Assembly (NCBI GenBank): GCA_016801845.1
Contig: CM028909.1
Location: forward strand, 23,092,813-23,156,812
Origin: Polydactylus sextarius
Taxonomy: Eukaryota > Chordata > Actinopteri > Polynemidae
Reading direction: 5' to 3'
DNA: 64,000 bases
How positions within the stretch are numbered: the first letter of the stretch is position 1; every line of letters begins with the position of its first letter. Of this stretch, positions 48,330 through 61,084 are shown piece by piece. The notes beneath the pieces are model-generated. The model ran no database searches. It was not told the DNA's origin and was given only the letters and a program-made list of their open reading frames with translations. The translations under genes were made by a program, and so were the position numbers.

Positions 48330-48960
48330 CAGGCTTCTCTCTCGCTCTTTCTCTTAAAAAAGACCTGGAAGTGTAGCTGGATGAAGAGTGAGCAGCAGCA
48401 GACTCCCGCAGTTTTGATCCTCACGCAGAGATGCTGGTGATGCTGATAGTAAATTCAGTCGCCTGTGCGCCACTGTCACCTCCTTTTCCTCCTTCCGCTG
48501 CGCTCAGCACTGTTTGCTTTATTATAATATTAATTGTTATTATTCCCAAATAACTTCTGCGCCGAGACCGGCTTCTCTGTGTGACTCAACAGAGAAGCAC
48601 GCTAACTTAACCCTGGCGGACATGGCGAACACACCAATCAGCACGGAAACTTGTCCGAAAAACGCATCACTCCGGCGCCCGCGAATAAAATAAATCAACA
48701 ATAATAATTAACCCAGGCGTTTAACAAACAGCTACGAGCGCAAGTGCGTCATATGTGGCCACATCTGCACAGACAGCAGCGAGCGAAATATCACGTCAAA
48801 AAAAAAAAAAAAAAAAAAAAGCGTGAGGGTCTCACGCGCTTCTCTCGCGGCAGCTGGATAAAAGAAAAAGAAAAAAGAAAAGAAAAAACGCGCCGTAAGC
48901 GCGTGTGCACTGGCGCTACTGCTGCTGCTGCTGTGAAGTTTGCCACGCTTGTCACCTGTA
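48330..48960 (-). promoter_or_regulatory. CpG-rich promoter-like region of tafa5
   Basis: Immediately upstream of exon 1 the base composition shifts. CpG dinucleotides, rare elsewhere in the window, become frequent (clusters near 48479-48503, 48645-48690 and 48820-48912), and the region is GC-richer despite poly(A) and AT-rich insertions. A CpG-dense segment 0.4-1.0 kb upstream of the start codon of a minus-strand gene is the expected position of a vertebrate promoter. I cannot locate the transcription start, and no convincing TATA box is placed. A 23-nt A run (48798-48820) and a short CTG run (48916-48933) lie inside it. Confidence 0.5.
48798..48820. repeat. A23 homopolymer within the CpG-rich promoter region
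   Basis: An uninterrupted run of A between CpG-rich segments; poly(dA:dT) tracts of this kind disfavour nucleosomes. Confidence 0.93.
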
Positions 48961-49166
48961 AGAGCCTTTGAGGAAGAGGCTCTGGAAAATTCTCAGTGAT
49001 GATGTCTTGAGGAAGAAAAGAAAAAGCAGCTCCTCTCTCTGCAAAGTCAAGTGCTGGTGGTAACAGATGAGCCTGTTAAACCAGCCTTACTCTGTCCCGC
49101 TCGACTCCATTTGCATGCAGGCGACGCAGAACAAGAGGATTCCCCCCTTCAGTCCATGGAAGGAAA

Positions 49167-49167
<1 letters not shown>

Positions 49168-49207
<40 letters not shown>
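49168..49207. repeat. (GCT)13 trinucleotide repeat upstream of tafa5
   Basis: A perfect 40-bp run, about 1.2 kb upstream of the start codon. It would read as poly-Leu or poly-Gln in some frames, but those frames are artefacts of the repeat. Confidence 0.96.
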
Positions 49208-49701
49208 AACATTGAGGCGCCTCGAGTTAAAGTGTTTCCATCTGCTTTTTTTCTGTCTCACTCACACTCTCTCACGCACATGCAGGCAAACGGTGTCCTA
49301 ATTCCCTCCTCAAAGTAGCAAAGAAAAAAAACACTTCGAGTTCTCAGGCTATAAATCCCAAACTGTGGATGATGATGCTTATTTATACACATGAAGACAT
49401 CCCATTTGAGCCCACAGGGAGACAAAGCAGCAACGGGCTCCCCACATTCTGACATGTTACTTTTCTCCATATCTTTATGCCCTTCTTCATAGGTGTTGAG
49501 GGGGGGGTGCATGGTCAGGGGACAACAGTTAACATTTAGCACACTTGCATTCTGGGAAAATGTTAGAGGTTTGCTCCTTTAGATGACTGGTAAGCACAAC
49601 TCTTTATAGCAGAAGTTACGGTATACAGAGTATAATATCACATCAAGTCTCAAGTGTGCACACGTTGTCAAACATGCTTCCCTGAGTGTATCTTGTGTGG
49701 T

Positions 49702-49722
49702 TGTGTGTGTGTGTGTGTGTGT
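49702..49722. repeat. (TG)10 microsatellite
   Basis: A perfect 21-bp TG run. Confidence 0.92.
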
Positions 49723-52700
49723 AATAAAGCTCTGCAGATGCCAGTCTATCTTCTGAAAGAGCACCATTTAAGACTCCCTTTCCACTTGAGGACCATTACT
49801 ATAACTCACCCCCTCACACACGTACACTAGATTCCATGACCAGTGAATGTGCACTTTATTAGTAGATGGAGAAGATCCCCCCATGAGCTGCTGTGCTATC
49901 AGCCTTTCACTGAATGGCTTTTATGATGACATATTGGACCTGGCCAAGGTCTGTCACATCATCAGAGTAATGTATGAAAAACTACTTACACCCCAAAGAC
50001 TGTGCATTTGTTGAGTATTAGAGGGATACTTTTGTCCATTTTCCAACTTATTGCCACATCGCGGCGAGTAATCGGGTCGTATCTTTAAATTGTAACCGCC
50101 TGCAGCAGCTGATTTCAACTCTGCCTATTGTGGAAGAAATACAGGTAAGTGTTCAACTACTGAGATGAGGTTTGTTTTCCACCCTGGTCTGAAGATCAGT
50201 CCAAGCAGCTATTGCAGTTAAGCAACACATTTCAGTCTGAGTGATGTCCCAGCAGGGGTTGTAGTGTAATTAATCATAATCTATCACTGTGACTGATAGG
50301 GTTGTCAAAGTTCTGTCAGTTTATTTTTTACCATCATATTTATTTTCATGTTTACCATTAATTTTCAGACTTATTATTAATTGCATTTGGGCATCTGTGG
50401 ATTATGATAATAGGAATGCTAATGCCAGTGACACAATAGCTGCTAAATTCATTTTCAAAGGGCTGTGCTCAACAAAATTTTAAAATGGCCATTTATTAAC
50501 ACTGGATGTTTAGTGTCGACATCTAATCTGTGATCTGAACAAAGAAGTCACTTGTGTATAATGTGTGTTTGTGCAAGTAGTGGAAAGTTAGTAGTTTTTA
50601 AATGCTGTTGTTAATTACAGTTTTGAGGTGCTGGCATTTCAATTATAAATCTGTCCCCATTTTCAAGTTAACAAAGTTAAAGTCAACAAAAGGTGAGAAC
50701 ATGCTGAGAGCAGTGCTGTGTTCACAGTCGGTTTCAGTGGCAAAAACATCACCCTTAATTTTATTAGTAGAAGATACTGGGTTGTGCGCTGTTTTACTAA
50801 TCAATATGAAGGTGGACAGAATAAATGTTACAAATTCAAACTGTTCACAAATTTGTTCACTTTAACAGCTGTGGAGCCACTAATGAACTCATCTTATGCT
50901 ATTTTTGTCTGTTTTTATTTGCTTGTTTGTGGGAAAATGATTTGCATTTTGATTTTATAATACTTTTCGGTTACATATAAGACATTTTGACATGGTAGCT
51001 TTTGGTAGCTGGTAGCGCTTCATACTATGTCGAGTTAAATTTACTTGATGTAGAAGAGGTCTGTGCGTGATCCTGTTGCTGTGCCAGCAGTTATGTCATC
51101 TTTCAAAATTAGAGTTGCCATATGACAGCTATATACATGTGTAAATGCATATGTGCTGTATGTGCATTTATGATAGTAGAAATAATGTAACAAATGATTG
51201 AAGCTAAAGCAGATTTGTGTGACTTCTCTGCTGAGGAAATTTAAAACAGTGATTGAGTTCAGGCTGCAGCACGTCTACCTGGAACAATAAAGACTGAAGT
51301 TTGCTGACTTGCAGAGGGATTTCCCATGTGACGGCAATGGACTGAAAACCGTAAAAGGTGAATTAAAGTAATAAAACAATGTCAGTGGAAGCAAACGAAC
51401 AGTTGGTCAAGTGTTTCTTGTACATTTACATGTCATTCGGCAGCTGCTTTTTTTCTCACAAGGAAGAGAGTGTGAGCGAGAGAGATGAACAAAGCAGTTA
51501 GGTGAGTATAGTCTCAGATGTTTGCAGATAACCAGAAAATTAATATTAAATCGGTTGCTTTGGTTCAACAGTGACTAAGTGTAAGGAGCAGAGCTTTACA
51601 GTACATAAGTAAACAGCACAATATATAAATTTAGAAAAAATAGATAAATAAAGTAAAAATTCTGAGGTTCACTATTACATTGTACACATACATACACATA
51701 CATATACATATACATGTTCACATGCACATCTCAACCATACAGAAAGTAGCCATGTGTATGTGTGTGGCTGCACATAAAGTGCTTGTTGTGTTTGTGCATT
51801 CAACAACTAAGCAGAAACGTGCTTTTGCAGGCAGAGCTGCAGATATGTAGACACCAGGAGTTCACAGGTCTGGATCAACTACAAAGCCACTGTTTGGACT
51901 CAGTGTCTTTATCACAGACGAGGTGTTTTCGACCTAAGGCTGATAAGTCTTGATTTTATTCTTTTTACTTTACTTTTATACAAAAGTTAACATGGTTTAT
52001 TGTAGCTATTTTTCTCTTTTGTTAGCCATGCCTGTTGAGAAGATTTCATATGAATATGGTTTTATTGGAACAGGTGGAGAATTTATTACAGTTAATTGCA
52101 ACATTTGTCAAATCTCCCCTCCCCAAATTTATGAGTATGGGCATTAGGATAAGCAGGCAGGGATGTGATTTGTTACATATATCACATTAAGACAGGCAAC
52201 GTCCACATGGACACCCACCTACAGTCCTCAGCTTCCAGCTGCTCACTAGCTTTGCTTGCACGCTGCAGAAGAGCATATGGTGCTTCAGAGCATCTGCTTA
52301 AATGGACCTTTCCTCTGCAAAATTTTGAATCAGTGGGCGGATATAACCACAAGTCATCAGGAGAATTCAAAACTTAACACTTTCAAGTTGTGCTTTTACA
52401 CTGGGAACTTGAAGTGATACCCCACAGAAAATCCAACTTTTGAATAAAAGCACTTGCCCAGCTGACAGGCATGAAAGGTAGCCCTGAAAAGTTTGCATCT
52501 TGCGCATTTGCAAAGCACACCAGCTGTTTCCTGCTTGGATTCACAGCACTTTCAATGCCAAGTGTTGAACCAACTTCACAGTGGAAAAAAATGACCAAAA
52601 TGTCACAAAGACATCACACCCCCACTCCTGCGGCTTTATCTTCCTCTCCACTGAGCCTGTGTGCTCTCTACGTTCACTGATATTCAAAATCTGACATTTT

Positions 52701-52878
52701 CAATAACGTTGGCAGAATACACAGCTTCCGATGGCGAATGTTTTACAACAAATGTAAGCCTGCGATGCAACCAACAAAAGAAATCTGTATTTAGTCATAA
52801 AAGTCAGATAACTGGAGGAATTGAGCATACAGACAAAGAGATGAAAACAGCAACATTTTGAAAAGCCAATGTACTGAC

Positions 52879-52980
52879 TATACACCAGTCAACCACAATA
52901 TTAAACCCACCTGTAGTGTTATTAGGAGGACCTGCACAGTAAAAGGCAGGTGGCTTAATGTTTTAGCTAATTGGTGTATA
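52879..52980. mobile_element. 102-bp MITE derived from a Tc1-like transposon
   Basis: The element begins TATACACCAGTCAACCACAA and ends TTTTAGCTAATTGGTGTATA: imperfect inverted ends of about 34 bp (TATACACC.../...GGTGTATA) with TA at both edges. The interior retains GGAGGACCTGCACAGTA and GGCAGGTGGCTTAATG, which resemble the 3' end of a widespread fish Tc1 family, so this is an internally deleted, non-autonomous derivative. Confidence 0.68.
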
Positions 52981-53039
52981 GACATGAGATTTCAGGTAGC
53001 TAATAATGCCAAACTGTCTGTGGTGGGTTTTTTTTCCAT

Positions 53040-53390
53040 CTTAGCAACAGACTGGTGAGAAAGGTTGGCTCTGTGGTTGGCACAGAGCTGGAGACCCTGA
53101 CATCAGTAGTAGAGAAAAGGACTTTAAACAAGCTGCTGTCAATCATGCCAACAGCCACCACCCCCTACACAGCACCTTCACAAAACAGAGGAGCATGTTC
53201 AGTGGCAGACTTCTGTCACTGTCATGTTCTACGGAAAGACTGAGGAGGTCCTTTGTCCCCAAGGTCATTCAACTGTGTAACACCACACTGAAGGTTAGAG
53301 GTGCAACAGACCCTCAGTAACTCCCAATGGATGATTGTATAATATGAATAAGAATAATCTGCGTTTTGTGTAAGCTAATGGATGCCTTAA
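53040..53390 (+). pseudogene. 3' end of a non-LTR retrotransposon (LINE), frameshifted
   Basis: Two overlapping frames encode the C-terminal part of a LINE reverse transcriptase protein. One, from 53055, reads RKVGSVVGTELETL, then EKRTLNKLLSIM. After one frameshift near 53180 the other reads RSMFSGRLLSLSCSTERLRR, then SFVPKVIQLCN, with TAA at 53318-53320. The pattern S-x-F/x-x-R-L-L-x-L-x-C-x-T-x-R-x-R-x-S-F-V-P is typical of the end of fish LINE ORF2 proteins. It is 5'-truncated, as most LINE copies are, and runs into a tetranucleotide tail. The clade is not certain (L2/CR1-like tail is the best guess). Confidence 0.7.
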
Positions 53391-53414
53391 TCTATCTATC
53401 TATCTATCTATCTA

Positions 53415-53509
<95 letters not shown>

Positions 53510-53534
53510 GTATATCTGTCTATCTGTCTATCTA
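53391..53534. repeat. compound tetranucleotide microsatellite (TCTA)n(TCTG)n
   Basis: 144 bp of TCTA units, then about 20 TCTG units, then interrupted TCTA/TCTG, placed immediately after the 3' UTR of the LINE fragment. LINEs of some clades end in short tandem repeats, so this tract probably grew from the element's own tail. Confidence 0.95.
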
Positions 53535-55159
53535 ACTGAACTCACAGTACACCTGAAACTGTACTTCCATCTTTCATTTTCCTGTAACATCTTTTTTTTT
53601 TTCAACACGATTCGTTTACGCAGCAGATCCTTAAAGCCCTAGGAAATATACATTTTTTCGCTCAAGCTGAAACATTTTGAACTTACAGGAATGGGTTTTC
53701 ACATCAATTCATGCCATCCTCAGACAATTCACATTAAATTACACATTTCCATTTATTCTGTGAGGAATCATTCACTCAGTCAGAACAAAATAAGAAAAGA
53801 AATCAGGATATAGATGAAAATCAGTCCCAGAGCTATCATCTTCTGCAGTGCTGATAGTAAACCACTGGGATACTGTCTCAGCTGTGGTTGCCATATATCA
53901 AATTTTCTCTAAAGCAGGTGAGCTCTTAAGCTGAGCTCTTATTTGTGGCTTGAGCTGCGGACAGTGTGCCTTCTGAAATACCACTCTCTGTTCCACATGG
54001 ATGTCTGCTTGGTATTTACAAGCATAACTCCCTCCTCGCTTCCTTCATCTGGACAATGTGAGCGACATGCCAGTCAGACGGGACATGTGCTGGACCCCTT
54101 TTTCTGCTCTGCTGGACAGAGAGTCATGTTGACAAGCCACCACAGAAAGGCAAAGAAGCGTCTGTCCTTTTGAGGAGCAGCAGACCTTGAAAGGAGAACA
54201 CAAACAAATTCAAGTGCAACAGCAAGGTCCCTTGCGCAATTACTGAAGATGCAACGTGCTCCTCATAATGATTCAGACTCAGTTTTCTGACAGTATTTTT
54301 CTTTTCTCCTTCTTTATATGGATCATCTCTCAGTGACATCAAGTCTGCTACACCTGCCCCACCATGCATGTCTCCACATACCTAATGGCAACACCACAAG
54401 GTGAAATTAACAGTGACATTTTCACATGATTAAGTCTGTTTTGCTCTTTTGCTCATCTCGTAAGGTGAGAGATGTAACACAATGAGTCAGTGTAGCTAGT
54501 TTGTAGGTGTTTACATTTTCTATCCCAACATCCAGGGTTAATAATATTTTTTTCAGCGCACCATAAAAACTGAAAAGAGGTTTTCACAGACTTACATATA
54601 ATGGCATTTAAATATTTATTGTATTTATGTGGGATGATGGTTTGAATGACATAAACTACAGTATTACACACATCAGACCGTGAGGCGAAAGCAGAGGCCA
54701 CACAGGGTTGGGTTTGTTAACTAGTAATATTGACCTACCAACTTCATATGAGTTGTAGCGACACTGAAGTCAGATCAATAATGTCAAATCAATAGATGAG
54801 AAGTGATTCCTAACACCACACCATTGTGACTGTTAGTGATTTACTGCCCTGTTTGCATGTGGGATGGAGCCTCTGAGAACATTTTAATTACAAAGTGTTT
54901 TTCTTGTCTGTCCCCTCTCAGCTGTTTGGATCAAAACACTAACTTGGGAAATTCAATATGGTGCCATGCCCTGAGAAATTCAGCCTATTTTCTGGCCTGT
55001 CAATTTCTGAACTGTTGGCACTGATAGCCCAATAAAAAACAAAGACCCAACCCTGTAGACAAGGATAGATACAAAGCTGTTTTTTTTTTTTTTTTCTTTT
55101 TTCACAAACATACTTCTATTGTTGTTGCATCTTATTGTTCTGCAGGAACTGTGGCTTTG

Positions 55160-55345
55160 GAGTGTTTGTTTTTGATTAGGAATGTTTAATGGCCTCTACA
55201 CATTCAATTATCAGCAGCGTGCTCCGCAAGTCGATAGTCATCCTCTCATTAATGGCCCAGAACTGATTACCAAGGACAGAGAGAGAAATTGGTGAAATGT
55301 TATTCATTCAAAGCGCTAATTAAATACTCCTAGGTGGGACTTTCA
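55160..55345. other. possible conserved non-coding element upstream of tafa5
   Basis: The block contains TTCAATTATCAGCAGCG, CTCATTAATGGCCCAGAAC and TTCATTCAAAGCGCTAATTA: repeated TAAT/ATTA cores in complex sequence. The minus strand is open for about 35 codons (GNQFWAINERMTIDLRS), but with no splice support I do not call it coding. Confidence 0.28.
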
Positions 55346-56177
55346 ATCCCACTAGAAACTTTGCCAACATTTTTCTAAGTACCACTTATGGTGATAGTAC
55401 AACTAAAAATAACAGCAATCCCGAAAAACATGTTTCTGGATTTCTTTGTATCTTCACAGTCTAAGTAGTTATTTTTTGCTGTTGCTGTTACCAGGGCTAA
55501 AAATTGTTGTTTTCTGTTCTCCATTTTCCCATGAATCACTCAGCCATACACATCAAATCTACCTGACATATACACCTTTCACCCCACTGCCAAAACTTCT
55601 GTCAAGGAATATGGCTCAAATTGTAGCCCTGTGGAATAAAAGAGGAGAGCAGCCTGTGCTGAATATTGATATCATATCTAAACCTTTGTCTGCTTGTGTT
55701 TGTTCTTTTCGTTGAACATGGCATGGAGTAATAAAGGCCAGGAAAGTATTTTCCTTTCTCTTTTTTTTTTCTGTAGTCAAGGGTGTGCAGCTTCTCTTTA
55801 TCTTCATGCTAAGTGGGAAAAAACGAACTCGCTGCCAAACAAACTGAAGGACTTCATCCTGATGGAGCGCTTTCTTTCCTCTGTAGTCTGGATCAAATGA
55901 TAGCCTTCACATCCTCATACAGTGAATTGTCAGCACTGAGAGGAACTGTTCAGTGGAAGACTTTCAAAGGTTGATGGAGGTATACTGCCAACAATCTATT
56001 GTTCCTGTACTGGGCTGCTTGGTTTAAGAGCTCCCACCAGTGCTGGGAAGACAGGATTCACACGGGTACATATGTAATGTTTTTGTGTTAGAATTAATTC
56101 CATCAGAAATGTTGGTGATGAAAAGGACTCCCAACCTCAATTTATGTTCCTAACATTGCAACACACCAAAAGCAATA

Positions 56178-56653
56178 GCCACATTTCCACCTCAGGAACC
56201 TCCAGGTAATAATACAGGAACTCGGCCGTTGGTTGTGTTTCCACCCGAGGAACAGTTCTGAGAGGCAAAACTCAGGAACCTTTTTGGGGCCGAAAAAAGT
56301 CCCTGCCCAGGGGGAGGTACTCCATTTGGTACTCCATAAAAATTCTTGGGCGGGGCTTTAGGTTGACTTGGTGGTGACCACAGAATCAACACTGGCTGCC
56401 ACAAATTAAGTTATTTTTTTCCAATGTGAAACACAACGTTAAAAACAGACAATGCCGTTCTCTCACACACACTCAGACTGCAGCGTGTATGTTTATTAAT
56501 AATAACCTGCCATGGGTGGTGGGACGGCAAAGTCCATCCCACCCTCCATTGCATCAGTGATCAAGGCCTTACCCTCTGAGAGTAAGGACAAAGTGAAAGA
56601 ATGTTCCTTAAAAGTTCCAGGTGTTATCTGGAACTCATTGTTGGAAACACAGC
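56178..56653. mobile_element. possible MITE-like element with degenerate inverted ends
   Basis: The left part reads GCCACATTTCCACCTCAGGAAC, then CAGGTAATAATACAGGAACTC; the right part read in complement is GCTGTGTTTCCAACAATGAG, then CCAGATAACACCTGGAAC. The shared theme (TTTCCA...GGAAC...) at both ends suggests inverted termini. The interior repeats the motif GTGTTTCCACCCGAGGAACAG and contains GGGCGGGGCTT, seen in a common fish repeat. No coding capacity is recognised. Confidence 0.4.
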
Positions 56654-58609
56654 TTATATGAAAAAAATCCATCCCCTTGAATCTCATCCTCATTTTTCTG
56701 TTCTCATTCATTCTGTGTCCTGCATTTCCCAAAGCCAAATCTCTCCTTAATCTTACCTTAAGTCACACTGTGCTATGCTGTGTTTATGAGTCAGGCTCAT
56801 AAAGACACTGGATATCTGGTTTGGGATCATATCAAAGGAAGTACACATCAACATCACTCCTACAAACAATAGGTTTCCTTTGTGCTCTAGAATTTCCACT
56901 AACTTAACAACCTCAGCCGAGAAAGCAGTCATAATTTATACACTTCACAACACCTCACCTCACCATCCGCAGCCTCCTTCTTGTATTCTGTTTGCTGTGG
57001 AGGAGCTGTTGTGACAGTCAGCAACAGTTGTTGCTGCATATGCTCCACTATCACTGATGGCCAGCCCCAGAACATTTACTGCCCTTATGTCTACAAGGCG
57101 GCCATGAATGCATCTTCTGCCTGTTTCTTCCCCGTAGACATGTGTCGCTGTGGATTTTCATCAAGGCTGTCTTTAATGAGAACTGTTGTAATCACTGCCT
57201 GTAGGCCTATGGGCATCTCTTGTTTCATCTTGGTTCCAGACTCCTCAGGCCCCAGGCTCCCTAATGTGTCAGCCCAGTTTTCATCATAAGAAAACCAAAC
57301 ATGGACGAATACCTTCAAACCGCTGTAATGTATACAGGCATACCCCGAGACAGATAAATGTGTGCAGTTTGTGTTGTTGAGTGGGTGACTTGGGTGCCTT
57401 GAATTTCAACACAGCACAACAGCTCCTATATAGTCTGTTCCACTTTGGTCTTCACTTCCAACAGAAAGGGGAAGACATGTGACATAACTTACTGTCACCT
57501 CTGAGAGAAGCAACAGGGACAATAAAGAGCATACAGTACAGTAGCAAAGGATCTCCAGCTCTGTCTTTCAGCAGCTACAATGCGTTTCCATGAGAACAGT
57601 GAGACGGAGCAGGAAGGTGTTGTTGCCCCTGGTGTAGGAACAACCATACTGAGCAGAGCGGAAGCTGTGCTGAAAGATTTTTGTTATCTGTGTGTATCCA
57701 GCCAAAGCACTGAGAGGGGATTCGAGGCAAGGAATTTTTCGTGCACACATGCTGCCTTGGACATATATACAAACAGATAAACACAGCACACAGCTACACT
57801 GGCAAACGTGCTTTGAAAGACATCGTACTATATATCAAGGCTGAGCTGTAAACAGTAGTGATGTAGATTATTAATTCTTGATAGTTTACATGCACATGTG
57901 GTATACTGCCTGTATGTGAAGCTAGCAACAGTACCCACAGGAGATTTTAAATCTCTTGGGAATGTTTATATCAGACAACTTTAAAGATTCAGGCTGTTTC
58001 ATACATACAAGGTTACACAGGGCTGCAGAGATCCCATTTGTGAGAGCCTGAGAGTCTCTCAATGCCATTTAGAGCCTTCTTGGACACCATGACAAAGTGG
58101 AGTAGTGCAGTACTATTCATCTTCCAGCTGTGGCCAGGAGCCTCTGACACCTCAGTAGACAGAGGGAAATGAAAAGAGGGTGCAGCAGCCAGTGGCGCTG
58201 TAGTTTATCTGCTGAGAGACTTGGCTTATCCTCCAGCTGTGTGGGCACTGCCTTTGAATTCAAACAATATGGCTGCAGAATGTAGGGCAGGCAAGAAAAG
58301 AAGCCTATATGGGTAAGTAACGGCCGCAAAACCCATCAATGAACTCCCCCTGCTCAGGATTTAGAAGTTGTGACATCTTGAAATGGAAGTTATTTGCATG
58401 ACTGTGAACTCATTGTTAAGTGTCAGAGTGTTAAAGGATAAATCCGCTTTATTACAAATTGGGTTTTATTTTTTTAGCTGTGGCTATCAGTGCTGTCAGT
58501 TGTTAGACTTGACAAAGTAAATGCTGAGTTTGAGAGGCTGACATAGCAAGTTCAATAATCTCTTATTGTTCATTTATACTAAATTATGACATGATTCGAT
58601 TTTGGAAGT

Positions 58610-58960
58610 CAAAGGTCATTGTGACCACACAAAATATGTTTGGGGCCCTTTGAACTTGATATTTCAAAACCCTCCTTAGCAAATTTCAATTTTGCAGTGG
58701 TACAGTTTTGTGGTGAAAGGTCAAAAGTTATGTTTGACATTGCCATTGAAGGAGGTGACGTGGTGGAAAGTTCCGAAAGCACACGTTGAGCTAAGACATA
58801 TTTGTCATTATTCACTTCACTATTTTCAAGGTCAAAACTGAACTTTCCTGCTCCAGAGCCAAGGTGTAATAAACCAGAATATAATATGACAAAAATGTCA
58901 CCGTCACATTTCTTGAGTCATCGCCGTTCCAAAGTCATTGAGTATGCTAAAGTTGCTTTT
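58610..58960. repeat. possible dispersed repeat (CAAAGGTCA...GTGAC motif)
   Basis: Repeated motifs such as TCAAAGGTCATTGTGACCAC, GAAAGGTCAAAAGTTATG and TTTCAAGGTCAAAACTG recur through the block. Similar sequence occurs in fish interspersed and satellite-like repeats. No termini were found. Confidence 0.28.
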
Positions 58961-61084
58961 GTCTCACGGAAATTCAATTTTACATATCCTTCAGCCAAAG
59001 ACGAGAGCATATTTCCTCCACAGCAGGAGTGGGCAGCAGGTAAGCTCTCACTCCTTCAGACATCTTGTAACAAGTAAAATTTATTGGCTACACTTAATCA
59101 TTTCTCCACTAAAAGTGTGAATTACAAGGAACGCTATTGATGATCTTTCTGATTTTCTACAGCAATTTAAAAGCTATCTGTCTATGTAAGAGCTGTTGAA
59201 ATGATAGGCAGTAATTTAGTCTGTGCTGCTGAGATTGCATTTTGATAGTGACAGAGAAGGAAAAGGCAGGGGCCATGGAGCGACATGTCTCATGGGTCAT
59301 CGTTTTGGGTTTACATGGGTTAAATCAAAGCTAAAAAAAACTGTTATGGTTTGTTGTGGTGAAATAATAATATAATAAAACAAGGAAGAAAGGGAATGTG
59401 CACTGTGCTGTTCAACACCCTGCAGCAATGAATTTCACTACCTTTGATCTGCTAAGTTTAACCTTGTGCTAAAAACAGTAGAGGGAAAAAACAGGTTAAA
59501 GTACACTTGCAGATGAAAATGTCAATTTAAGCTTGAAGTTCAGCTAAGATACTAAAAGAATATTTGAATCACAGACCAGTGGTTAAAAGAAAAATTACAC
59601 GGTAAAATAAAATTGTAAAGTAATTAGAGTGAGAAAAATTGAAAAATCAAATAAATAAACTCATATGTTGTGAACTACAAGTGCTGTGTGTTTTACAGCA
59701 AGCAGAAGTCTAAATGCATTATAAGTGTATGTTATTACAGCACTAAAGACTTTACAGAAAGCTGATATTCAAAACATTACAGCCTTCGTAAGGCAAACAA
59801 CTTGTATATAATTTGATTAATAGTAAGTATTAATTTCCCATTAAATTCTTTAACATATAAGACAAGAAAAAGGCATCCACCAGCTCTATTCAGAATTTCT
59901 GACTGTAAAAAAGATTATGAAAGGGAATCGGTTTGAGGCTTTTGTAGTAAAAAGACAAGGTCATAACCTGGACTGTGAATGGTCAGTGAGCGAAACTGTG
60001 AGCAGTTTCTTATAGCGATAGATATAGCAATAGTGGTGGTGATTATGATGTGGAATCCTGAAGATTAAAAGTTTAGAGAATTTTCTGTTGTGATCTTAGT
60101 GGCATATTTTGTAACTGAAGTGACATGATGTGGTTAAGCCTATAGCAAGTCAATAAAGAAAGCTTATAAATGTAGTTACATGAATAATACATTGTTCTCA
60201 TATGATGTTCTGTTGACAATTACAAATGTAGAAATATCTGCAGCCACCCACATATGCTTTGTACTGAACAATTACTGTTAAAGTGCATCAACATGTGTTT
60301 TATTAGAATGAGAAACTATAATGAAGAAAATAACCCCTGGTAATAAGTTTATTTAATTTTCATTGTGTCAAATCACAGCAGCATTACACAAGGCATTTTT
60401 CATATAGAACAGATCTAAAGTTATATTTACAGAGACTCAACATTCCTCCACAAGCAAACTCTTGGCAATAATAATGTTGTGAAGTAACTAAACAGAACTT
60501 GGCTCAGGCCACTTTTCTTGACTGTTTGGGCCGAGAGGTGGACAGAGTACCATCAACTCACATGTAAAACAAGATTTTGATCGTATTTGTACAATGCTTT
60601 TATTCATTTATCTCAGGTGTAATGAAAATAGGTTCATGATATGTGTAGTACAACATTTCTCAGTCAGTTTGTTGAGTCAATCAGTTCAAGTCATCTGCTG
60701 CTCTGTTTGTGGAGGTGTGACACACTGACTTAATGACTCATTTCACTTACCTTGGAGAGTCAAAATGGGGTAGTGACTCTAGAAGTCTTAAATCTTAGTC
60801 GTTATATCCAAGAACAGGTAGGGCTTGATGTAGTCATGGGAGGAAGAGTTAAAAAAGCCAATTGAGAAGGTTCAGACTGAAATACATCTGCAGCTATCAG
60901 TTGGTCTCCAGAGGACAAAGACTATTGAAATTGGACATTTCCTAAATTTTTCCTGTTCCACCACCACCAGGCAAAAGTTTGATGTGTATCCAAAAACCTG
61001 CTGAATAGCTAACGTTAGGCTGCCGACTGTAATCTAAGATTGTGAACAAGGTAAATTCATATCTGGCAAACATACAGGTGCACC

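Noticed and set aside
49067..49318. Poly-Leu / poly-Gln open frames over the GCT repeat
   Set aside because: Produced only by the trinucleotide repeat; no coding context.
53391..53534. CRISPR-like or satellite array
   Set aside because: Uniform 4-bp units without spacers; it is a microsatellite. No CRISPR array exists in this eukaryotic window.
57091..57318. Minus-strand frame reading KVFVHVWFSYDENWADTLGS
   Set aside because: Protein-like at first glance and next to a possible transposon, but broken downstream and not matched to any transposase or host family I know.
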